Assembly: GCA_963775875.1 (NCBI GenBank)
Contig: CAVZKP010000015.1
Span: forward strand, 124,001 to 188,000
Length of the DNA: 64,000 bases
DNA from: AP-15 sp963775875
Lineage (GTDB): Bacteria > Pseudomonadota > Alphaproteobacteria > ATCC43930 > CGMCC-115725
Direction of reading: 5' to 3'
This document shows, piece by piece, positions 47,655-56,060 of the stretch; the stretch's first letter is position 1, and every line of letters starts with the position of its first letter. Under the pieces are notes generated by a model. That model searched no databases and was not told where the DNA came from. It was given only the letters and a program-made list of their open reading frames with translations. A program made the position numbers and the translations under genes.

Positions 47655-47977
47655 TGCCTCCTCGCAATCAATTCTCGCAGCCGCGATGTTGCCAGATCCA
47701 CATCCCGTTTTGCGGTCTGCCGCGTCTTCTTTTGGAAGGCATGCACCACATATATCGCATCCGCGAACGCCGCCACATAGATCACCCGGAAGGCTCCGGC
47801 TGCGTCGCGAACCCGGATCTCGCGCGCACCGGAGCCGATCGACTGCATCGGCCGCCAGTCATCGGGGTCGTGCCCCCGCTGCACCCGATCGAGCTGATAT
47901 CCCGCCTGCCGCCGTGCATCAGCCGGGAACCCGCGAAGGTCGTCCAGTGAGCCACCCAGGAACGCAATCGGCTTCAT
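47651..47977 (-). CDS. HigB / RelE-superfamily (Gp49-like) toxin
   Basis: A 108-residue protein from ATG 47977 (MKPIAFLGGSLDDLRGFPAD). The DDLRGFP, ARRQAGYQL, REIRVRDAAGAFRVIYVA and VVHAFQKKTRQT segments are typical of phage-derived Gp49-like/HigB ribosome-dependent mRNA endonucleases. It is translationally coupled to its antitoxin. Expected to be autoregulated by the pair through the region upstream of 47977. Confidence 0.88.
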   Translation of the reverse strand: MKPIAFLGGSLDDLRGFPADARRQAGYQLDRVQRGHDPDDWRPMQSIGSGAREIRVRDAAGAFRVIYVAAFADAIYVVHAFQKKTRQTAKRDVDLATSRLRELIARRQ

Positions 47978-48170
47978 CACTTTGCGTATATGCGTAATGA
48001 AGTCGCGGGTCGAGGCCAGCGGGAGTGGTATGCAATCCGCCATCTGTGCGGCGATCGCCCGTTGCATGAAGGAGGCGGCGATCGCGGCACATGCGCGAAG
48101 GCGCTGGCATCCGCCCAATCTCGCCGGCCGGGATCTATCGCCCGGCGCCGACACGGCATAAACTCGGGCG

Positions 48171-48503
48171 ATGGCCTACCAGGTTTTTCGGGTCGAGATT
48201 ACCCGCGACGAGACGCGCGACTCCGCGCCGGTCGGCATCGAGATCACCGCCTATATCGACCGCATGCCCGAGACCAACGAGGCCACGATCGGGCGATTGA
48301 GCCGGGCCTATCGCGGGGTGTGGAACAGCCGGCTGCAATATACCGGCGATTTCGAGACCCTGGCCCAGGCGCTCGCCGCGATCACCGCGGCTTATCCCGA
48401 GGCCGACCATATCCGCTGCTACGAATATTCGGTCGACAATGAATTCGCGGTCGCGGTGGCGCCGCTGGTGCGCTCCGGGGAGAAATGGCTGCCCGGCGCC
48501 TAG
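48171..48503 (+). CDS. Hypothetical protein, 110 residues
   Basis: MAYQVFRVEITRDETRDSAP, then an alternating beta/alpha pattern (GIEITAYIDRMPETNEA, YTGDFETLAQALAAITAAYP, HIRCYEYSVDNEFAVAV). Soluble, no Cys pairs, no signal. No named family recognised. Codon use matches its neighbours. It converges with the next gene, one base between stops. Confidence 0.6.
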   Translation: MAYQVFRVEITRDETRDSAPVGIEITAYIDRMPETNEATIGRLSRAYRGVWNSRLQYTGDFETLAQALAAITAAYPEADHIRCYEYSVDNEFAVAVAPLVRSGEKWLPGA

Positions 48504-48504
48504 G

Positions 48505-49155
48505 CTAGAGCCCGGGATCGCGTTCCATGGTTTCGAGCATCGCCGCCGCGATCAGGGTCGCCCGGTCATCGTCGCCATGGACCCGCCGGAGCAGCTCGAC
48601 GACCTGGCGTTGCAGTTCGTAAGCCTCGGCCAGTTCGCCCTCCTGCCACAGGATCGCCGCCAGATTGCCCATCGCCGCCAGGCTGTCGGCATGTTGCTCG
48701 CCATATTCGCCGATCATCGCCGAAATCACCCTTTGCAACAATTCGCGCGCGGCGGCGAGGTCGCCCTGCGCCGCGACGGTTCCGGCAAGATTGTTGATCG
48801 CCCGCAGGGTGTCGCGGCCGGTCTCGCCGTCGATCATGCGCATGCCGGCGACGATCTGTTCCTGCAGCCGCCGCGCCTCGGCCAGCTCGCCCTGCGCCGC
48901 CATCGTCACCGCCAGCTTGCCGGTCGCTTTCAGGGTGTCGGCATGGCCCTCGCCGAGCAGCCGCCGGCGGCCGGCGACGACCTGTTCTTCGAGCTTGCGC
49001 GCGGCGATCAGCCGGCCCTGCGTCCACAGCGCTTCGGCGAGGTCGAGCATCGCGGTCAGCGTTTCCGGGTGCTCGTCGCCAAGTTTCCGGCGCATCTCGG
49101 CGAGCGCGCGCTGGTGACCGTCGACGGCGCTCTGCGAACCATCCTCGCCACTCAT
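48505..49155 (-). CDS. Kinesin-light-chain-type TPR protein
   Basis: A 216-residue protein of four to five ~42-residue TPR units of the kinesin-light-chain pattern (LGDEHPETLTAMLDLAEALW, LGEGHADTLKATGKLAVTMA, YGEQHADSLAAMGNLAAILW). Soluble. Such repeats bind other proteins. It lies 169 bp downstream of the contractile-particle operon on the same strand; whether it belongs to it is unknown. Confidence 0.8.
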   Translation of the reverse strand: MSGEDGSQSAVDGHQRALAEMRRKLGDEHPETLTAMLDLAEALWTQGRLIAARKLEEQVVAGRRRLLGEGHADTLKATGKLAVTMAAQGELAEARRLQEQIVAGMRMIDGETGRDTLRAINNLAGTVAAQGDLAAARELLQRVISAMIGEYGEQHADSLAAMGNLAAILWQEGELAEAYELQRQVVELLRRVHGDDDRATLIAAAMLETMERDPGL

Positions 49156-49323
49156 CGAGCCCGCCTTCCTCGCATTTGCATCAGCGCCGACGAAACCTGT
49201 AGTTGGGCAGCCCGGCGCCTCCCCGGCTTCGCGGCGACGGGCTGTTCGCGAGGCTCCAGCATGTGGTGCTTTGCCGATGGCATCAACCCCCTGCTGCCGG
49301 GGAGCGCCGAACCTGAAGCGAGA

Positions 49324-50050
49324 TTACCGCGGCGGAGCCCCGCCGCCTGTTGCGTTCGAAACCGCCGGTGGCAGCGCGATCCTGCGGATGGCGTCGGGCG
49401 GGTCGCCGATCGGCTTGCCCGCGGCCGGCAGGGTAATGTTCTGATAATTCGCCCGGCCGAGAATCGGCTGGAACGCCGCCGTGCCCAGGAAAACCGGTTG
49501 CGCCTTCGCGTCGGCGATTGCGACAAAAAGCGGCGCGGAGGTCTGCGCCGGGGCTGTCACCGGCTGCGAACCGGCAGCGGCGCCGGTGAAGTTGAGCAGG
49601 AAATACCCGGTGCTGTCGGTATAGGCAAAGCCATACGCACTCTGGTAGCTGTGCTGCAAATCGACCAGAAACACCGTGTAGCCGCTGACCGGCTGCAACT
49701 GCGCGTCGAACACGCGGCCGTAGAGCGCCCAGCCAGTGGCCGAGACCGGCGGCGGCGGGGTGGTAACCTGCTGCCGGACGATGGCGATACGGGCGTTGGT
49801 TGCCTGGGAGGCGGTGACCGCCGCCGCCGCGGCAGTCGCCTCGGTCGATCCCGCACCGTACTGCGCCGAGAGCTCTGGCGGCAGTGCGGGTCAGCTGCGT
49901 CAGGCGCGCCCGATGCAGCAGATTGAGGTTCTGCACGCGCTGGGCCGTAACGCTGTCGGCAGAGCCGACTGCCGAAGTCAGTCCGGTCCCCAGATCCGCG
50001 GCATTGGTTGCGCCGGCCGTGGCATCGCTGCCTGATCGTGTCGCGCTCAT
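49324..50050 (-). CDS. Last gene of the phage-tail-like operon, unknown, apparent frameshift near 49870
   Basis: About 241 residues. ATG 50050 has AAAGGA upstream. The N-terminal part (MSATRSGSDATAGATNAADL, then QRVQNLNLLHRARLTQLTRT) is helical. The C-terminal part, in another frame after ~49870, has a beta domain: GWALYGRVFDAQLQPVSGYT, TVFLVDLQHSYQSAYGFAYTD, GYFLLNFTG. This resembles carboxypeptidase-regulatory / cargo-like Ig folds. No signal peptide. Its position at the end of the baseplate operon suggests a particle accessory or cargo; this is not proven. Confidence 0.6.
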
Positions 50051-50082
50051 GGATCCATTGTCCTTTCCGAACTGCGAGTCGT

Positions 50083-53000
50083 TCAGCCGCCGCTGGAGGC
50101 CAACAGGCTGCGCCCGATCTCTGCACACAGCGAGTTGGGCACCCAGGTGATGTTTGACGAATTCACCAGCATGCTTGGAATCCCCTTGGCAAACAGGCAA
50201 TAGGTCGAGAGATTCTGCGAGGTGATGTTGATCAGCCCGCATGTCAGGCCGGATGCGAGAACCGAACCGAGCGCCTCCTGAAAGCGATTGCTGTTGACCT
50301 GGACGCTAACCGCCAGCAGCAGGGCGTCGAGCGCGGCGCACAGCCCGGCGCCATCGACCCAGCAATGATTGTTGGCAAACAGGATGTGGTCGAGGCTGGC
50401 GATCATCACCGAAGTGAGGCCGCGCTGACGGTTGGCCCGCGCCTCCACCTGGCAAACATTGTTGGTGAACAGAACGGTTCCATTGGCCGAGGCCGCGAGC
50501 CCGCTATCCGCCCGGTCCGGGGCGGCAGCCAGCGTCTGATTGTAGAGGTCGCCAAAGCCGTTGATCAAATTGGCGAGTTCGATCGACAGCCCGAGGTTCA
50601 AAATCAGAACGCTCAGCGCCGGCGGGGTTCCGCGGACGGCAACGCTGCCGCCGGTGGCGAAGTGATTGTTGACAATCGAAAACGGACCAAAGCCGAACAC
50701 TTCCAGCGCCTGGCCGAGCGCGACCCGCACCCGGTTGTGCTCGACCCGCAGAGCCGGCAGTCCGGGCTCGTAGGTCGGCGTGGCGAGATTGGAGTACTGC
50801 GCTGAACCCGCCACGCCCTGAGCCGCGGAGCCCGGCGCCGACCACGCGGCATTGGCGGCGCTGGCGAGGAATGTCGGCGGCGCCACCAGCAGCACCACGA
50901 TGCCGCCGCGCACGCTGCTCGCATTGCCATCGGCATCGGAAAACGCCAGCGACCAGTCGCGGGTCTCGCGGATCTGGTTGCGGCTGATCTCGGCCATCTC
51001 GGCGTTCAAGACAAAAATGCCGCATGCCTGGGCGATTCCCGGTTTCTCGCCAAAATCGGTGATGACGTTGTCGTTGATGATCAGGTTTTCGACATCGGGC
51101 ACGCAGATGGCGCCGTAGCCAAACGCGGAATTCTTCGCATCGAAGGGCTCGAGGGAGCCGAGCACGCTGCGCCAAATATCGTTGGCGGTGATCGAGAGAT
51201 TGTGGATGCTGATGACTTCGGTGGTGGTTTCCAGGTCGAAGAACCCCACCGGACCGATCCCGCACAGGCCCGAATTGCGGATCCGGTTGCGGCTGATCTG
51301 GATATCGGCCAGCACTCCGCCCGCGCCGAACCGGCGCATGTTCGAGCCGGAGCCCGAACTGCCGGGGATCTGCAGCGTGCTGGTGGTGCTGCACTCGTCC
51401 GGTTGGCTGACGAAGACCCCGATCGTGGCGCCCGTGTCGATGCCGCTCTGGTCGAGAATCGCAATGCTGCCGAGGGTGATGCCGTTATGGCTGCCGCCGT
51501 CGATTTCATTGTCCACCACATGGACGTCCTTGGACGGGCCACCGATTTGCACGCCGCCGGGCGCGCTGATCCGCTTTGCCAGCGTTTCGGCGGTCTGGGT
51601 GCTCGCCGCGCCGGCCGCCGCGGCATCGGCGGCGAGGTCGGCCGCCACGCTCGCCGGGACCCAGTCGGGCGCATTGCTGGCATCCTGAAGCCCGATCCAG
51701 TTGTGCTCGATGCGGATTTCCCTGCCGCTGGCGTAGACCGCCGGCCACAGGCTCGGGACGTCGGCCATGGCGATGCGGTTGTCGTTGATTTCGAGCAATT
51801 CGACCGTCAGCGCGGCGATCGCCGGAAGGGTCGATGCGGTGATGACGAGGTCTTTAATGGTGATGTCCGTGTCGCCCACGGCCAGCCGCGCATCGACCGA
51901 AGCGGGTTTTTGCCCGGCGCCGCCTCCACCCTGGCTGGCCGCCTGGGTCGAGACCCGGTCGAGCAGAATGCCGACCTCCTGGTCGGCCGCTTCGACGCAA
52001 AACGAGCGCAGTTCGATGTGCTGCGATCCGGTGATGGTGATGACGGCGGCCAGGCCGCTCGCGGCGGTTGAGCCGGCGGGCGCCAGGCTCGCGCTTCCCG
52101 CGCTGCCCGCATGCAGCGACGGCGAGGCCAGCCGCGTCTGGCAGCCGCAGCCATAGATGACCACGTCACTCAGATTCTCGATCACCACATGCTCGAAATA
52201 ACGGCCGGGCTGAACGCAGATCGCGCCGCCGGTCACCGGCAGCGAGTTGATCGCCTGCTGGATCGAGGTGAATTGGCCGACGCTCTCGATCCCGTCGCCG
52301 ACCGTGCAGGTGCAGCAGCCGCAGCTTCCCTGGCCGCCGCCCGGCGGCCACTCGTTGCGGCAATTGGTGTTGCTCAAGGGACTGAAGCTGACGATCGAGA
52401 GCTTGGTATAATGGTGGTGCGGGCCTCGCGGCGGCGCATCGGCGAGCGGGCCTACCGAACCGTCGGCGGTGCGCGCGGCAAAGGTCCAGAAATCCCCCAC
52501 CCCAAACGACCCGGTCGGCGAACTCAGGCTGAAGGTGATGGTGATGCCGTTCTCGAGAACCAGCGTCTTGTCCGAGAGCGGCACCGGGATGGCGCCGTTG
52601 CTGCCGGCCGCCGCCAGATCCCACCACACGGTGGTCAAATCCTCCTCATAGACCTTGCCCGACTGGTCCCAGCGCCGGATGCGGGTATGGCTGCCGGGTT
52701 CGGGCGTTCCGACCGGGAAGGCGGCGGAGGTGGTCGTGGCCAGCGTGATGCTGCGGCTCGCAGCGTCGATCGTATCGATCAGGTGGAGTTCGCCGGGCAG
52801 CCCGTTGAGCTGGTGCGCCTCGTCGAGTATCTCGATCCAATTGCCGGGCAGGAACCCCAGTACCTGATCGCGGCCCAGGCTCAATACCGTCAATACGCTG
52901 GCGGGTTGGCCCAGCGAGTTCGAGCCGCTGGCGATTGCCGTGACGCCGGTCTCGACCGACGCGTTGTCGCGCGACCATTTGAAGGTGGCGCCCGACAGGC

Positions 53001-53772
53001 TGGGAGTGTCGCTGTTCGCGCCTCCATTATGAATCTCGACCCGATAGAACTGGTTTTCGATCCCGCTATACCCGGAACCGGTGGTGAGGCAGCAGGGACC
53101 GGCCGACGGATTGGTCACGGTCCCGGTGGTGAGCCGGGCCGCAGATGGCGCCGGGTACGGAATTTCGAAGTCCGGGGTCGCGCAACTCCACGGGGTCGCG
53201 GTGGGGACCGCCATCAGTTTGACCTGCCAGACCGTCTGCAGCCGGCCGGTGGTATCGACGGCAATGGCCGGATCGACCAGATTGGGGTCTTGCAGATAGC
53301 TGACCGAACGCGTCCAGACGTCGAGATAAGCCAATAAGGAACCGCTGCCCGACAGCAGCGAGGTGTCGGGATTGGGGTAATAGGGCTGCTTGGTGTAGTC
53401 GATCGTGTTGCTGTTGGTCGATAGTGGCGGCTGTGGCGATCCGGAGAGTTCGGCGAGCGCCGGGTCCCACTGGGCGTTGGCGGAAAGCCCGTGATTCTCC
53501 GCCAGCAGACCGTCGACATACATGCGGCCCGCGCCAATCGAGATCGAATTGCTGCCGCCGGCGGTCGAGGCGGTGATCTGGAAGGCGTAGGGCGTCGTCG
53601 CCGGGTAGACAGCCCGCCCCAGCGTGTCCAGCGTGCCCGCCCGGATACGGCGCGACAGTTCAGCGAGCCACTCGTTCCAATCTGCGTCCGACTGTACCCG
53701 GCCCTGCTCCATTACCACGCCGGAGTAGTCGTTCCAGGGGTCAAAGGTGAACCGGCTGTTATCGAAGGTCAC
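50083..53772 (-). CDS. Giant DUF6519 / right-handed beta-helix protein of the phage-tail-like operon
   Basis: 1229 residues. GTG 53772 is chosen because GGAG lies six bases upstream; a TTG at 53784 would add four residues. The N-terminus (DNSRFTFDPWNDYSGVVMEQ, GRVQSDADWNEW) is the DUF6519 signature. After a His-rich GPHHHYTKLSI and a Cys cluster (GSCGCCTCTVGDG) begins a pectate-lyase-type beta-helix (FTSIQQAINSLPVTGGAICV, QPGRYFEHVVIENLSDVVIY) that runs to the C-terminus with repeated IxxNxI rungs (ISRNRIRNSG, IINDNVITDFG, IVNNHFATGG). It could be the fibre or outer baseplate component, possibly binding glycans. It follows the tail-protein gene by 22 bp. Confidence 0.8.
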   Translation of the reverse strand: MTFDNSRFTFDPWNDYSGVVMEQGRVQSDADWNEWLAELSRRIRAGTLDTLGRAVYPATTPYAFQITASTAGGSNSISIGAGRMYVDGLLAENHGLSANAQWDPALAELSGSPQPPLSTNSNTIDYTKQPYYPNPDTSLLSGSGSLLAYLDVWTRSVSYLQDPNLVDPAIAVDTTGRLQTVWQVKLMAVPTATPWSCATPDFEIPYPAPSAARLTTGTVTNPSAGPCCLTTGSGYSGIENQFYRVEIHNGGANSDTPSLSGATFKWSRDNASVETGVTAIASGSNSLGQPASVLTVLSLGRDQVLGFLPGNWIEILDEAHQLNGLPGELHLIDTIDAASRSITLATTTSAAFPVGTPEPGSHTRIRRWDQSGKVYEEDLTTVWWDLAAAGSNGAIPVPLSDKTLVLENGITITFSLSSPTGSFGVGDFWTFAARTADGSVGPLADAPPRGPHHHYTKLSIVSFSPLSNTNCRNEWPPGGGQGSCGCCTCTVGDGIESVGQFTSIQQAINSLPVTGGAICVQPGRYFEHVVIENLSDVVIYGCGCQTRLASPSLHAGSAGSASLAPAGSTAASGLAAVITITGSQHIELRSFCVEAADQEVGILLDRVSTQAASQGGGGAGQKPASVDARLAVGDTDITIKDLVITASTLPAIAALTVELLEINDNRIAMADVPSLWPAVYASGREIRIEHNWIGLQDASNAPDWVPASVAADLAADAAAAGAASTQTAETLAKRISAPGGVQIGGPSKDVHVVDNEIDGGSHNGITLGSIAILDQSGIDTGATIGVFVSQPDECSTTSTLQIPGSSGSGSNMRRFGAGGVLADIQISRNRIRNSGLCGIGPVGFFDLETTTEVISIHNLSITANDIWRSVLGSLEPFDAKNSAFGYGAICVPDVENLIINDNVITDFGEKPGIAQACGIFVLNAEMAEISRNQIRETRDWSLAFSDADGNASSVRGGIVVLLVAPPTFLASAANAAWSAPGSAAQGVAGSAQYSNLATPTYEPGLPALRVEHNRVRVALGQALEVFGFGPFSIVNNHFATGGSVAVRGTPPALSVLILNLGLSIELANLINGFGDLYNQTLAAAPDRADSGLAASANGTVLFTNNVCQVEARANRQRGLTSVMIASLDHILFANNHCWVDGAGLCAALDALLLAVSVQVNSNRFQEALGSVLASGLTCGLINITSQNLSTYCLFAKGIPSMLVNSSNITWVPNSLCAEIGRSLLASSGG

Positions 53773-53794
53773 GATAAACTCCAATAAATTCTGG

Positions 53795-56060
53795 TCAGGT
53801 CTGGTAGATCAAGCCAAACTCCAGACCCACGGGGAGGTACTCCAGCAACCGGACCTTGAGGTCGCTCTCGCGTTGCGGCGCCAGCACAAAGTGATAGGCG
53901 CCCATCTCGCCACCGTCGGCGGCGCCGCGGCGGATCGCGTCGTCGGTCGAAACCAGCAGCTTCAGATAGGCCGGCTGTCCGTAGCGCAGGGAGAAGAACA
54001 AGGGCTGCGCCGCCGCCAGCGCCTGTTCGACGCATTGGTAATTGCGCGGTATGACCGCGTTCACCGGCAGGAAACTGAAACGCACGCAGCCCTGCTGTTT
54101 GCGATCCGCGACCAGGCCGGAGACCCAGCTGTCGCCGGGGCCGAGCGCCGCCCAAAAGATGCTGTCGGAGACCAGCGTCAAGACGGCGGCGTGGACCTTG
54201 CCGACGATTGTGCAGCCGTCGAGCATCAGGGCGCCGCCGCCGCTCGCGCCGTCGAGCCCGGCATAGGCGACCCGGGTGCGATCGGTCGCATCGATGATGC
54301 TGTCGCACAGGTTGACGGTGGCGAGCGGGGCGGCGCGGACCGCGCCAAGGATCGATTTTTCCGCCTTCAGCTCGACCCCGGCCGGCTCGATGATCAGGGT
54401 CGGCGCGGTCTCCTGCAGCGGCGCTCCATCCGGACCGGCGGCCCAGCCGGGGACCAATGTGCAATGCGTCAGGTTCAGTTGCGCCAACAGATTGGTCGCA
54501 CCGCCGGGCCGCAGCGCCGGCACATGGAAGAGCGTCGCCGGGGCCGGGCTGCCGGGCGCCATGCCGGCGCCGGCCGCGAGCACCAGGCCGTTTACGGTGA
54601 AACTGCTCAAAGCATCGCCGCTGACCGCGAACTCGCCATCGAGCAGCAGCGTCGGGCGGGCGCCGTCTGCCGCGCGCAACTCCAGCGTGGTGCCGCCGGG
54701 CAGATCGACCGTCAGCGCGCCGGGGAGCGGCTGCGTGTCGCTGCCCGAGAGTTCGACTGCGACCTGGCCATTGAGCGCGAGCTGAGCGACCGCAAAGTTC
54801 AAGGCCTGCTGCAGGTCGGCATAGCGCGGGACGCTCGCAGTGTCGGGATAAGGCAGAATCCAGGCAGGGTCGCTGACCGTGAAACCGGTGCCGCGCGAAT
54901 ATTCGCCGCCCGCCATGTCGGCGTTGAAGCCGTAGTAGTAGGAGACCGTCAGTTCGGGCGGCGGAGCACCGCCCGCCGGCGCCGGCAGCGCGATGCGGCC
55001 CAGTTCGGGATCGATGACCGCGGTGTACGGGCTGTCCGCCGGAGGCAGATTGAGCCAGCTCCCATCCGCTCCGGAGAGGTTGGCGACCTGGATCTGGAAG
55101 GGGTTGAGCAGCCGACCGCCGAGGGTGACAGCGAGGCTGTTGCCCAATCCGTAAAACCCGGCGCCCACCCCCTTCTGAATGTCGGCGCAGAGTACCCGGC
55201 GGCGCAGACGATCCGGGACATTGACCGGTTGCGCCGCGGCCGTGATCTGCTCGCCCTGCGAGACGGCGCGATGGAACAGCGGGATATCCATGCCCAGCGA
55301 ATCGAAGCGGTAGCACAGCGGCGCGCCGGCCTTGTTGGTTGCGGCCGCCCTGGGCGTGGCGTCGGTGACGCTGTAGGCGTTCAACGACCAGAGGAAGATT
55401 GCGATATTCTGGATGTTGTAGCGCCCGCGCCGGCCGCCGATCGAGCGCACGTCGATGCGATGCGAAGTCCGGTCAAAGCCGGTGTCGATGTATAGGCCGT
55501 TCTCCCAGCGACGCAAATCGGGGGCATAGTAATTCTCGCGGCGGACATGGTTCATGTACTGCGTGTCGCCCAGCACCTGAAACATCTCCGCCGCGTGCGC
55601 GCCCCAGGCGGTAACATCGCGAGCGAGTTGCTCCATGACCAGCACGGTTCCCTTGCGCCGGCGCAGGGAAATGGTCTCGGCCACCTCGGCGCGCGGATTG
55701 TCGACCGCTGCCGCGATCCCTTTGATCGACTGGTAGCCGATCAGATCGCCGATATACGGGAATGACCCAGGAGGCGCAGGTCTCGATAAACTGGTCGTCG
55801 TAAAGCTGATCGAGATCATAGGCGACCGCGGCGATCTGCTCGCCGATCAGCATCAACAGCGATTGCAACGGGCCACGCGCGGCCTTGGCGGTGAGCTGAT
55901 CGAGCTGCGCCTGCTGGTCAGCGGCAAGCGGCGGGGGCAGAGCCTGCAGCGCGGCCAGATCGGCGAGTTCCGCGGCGGTCAGCAGCGACTGCGACTGGGC
56001 CAGCTGCGCGTCGCGGTTGCGGTAGACCGCAGGCAGTAGCTGAAACAGGTCGAGACTCAT
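53795..56060 (-). CDS. Tail protein I-like protein fused to a beta-helix domain, apparent frameshift near 55765
   Basis: About 755 residues. Start MSLDLFQLLPAVYRNRDAQL and LMLIGEQIAAVAYDLDQLYDD match phage tail protein I / eCIS tail-associated proteins, which join baseplate and fibre. The frame changes after FIETCASWVIP and continues YIGDLIGYQSIKG. After ~residue 330 it becomes beta-helical (LELRAADGARPTLLLDGEFA, LDGCTIVGKVHAA, VSDSIFWAAL). ATG 56060 overlaps the previous stop (ATGA). Confidence 0.82.
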
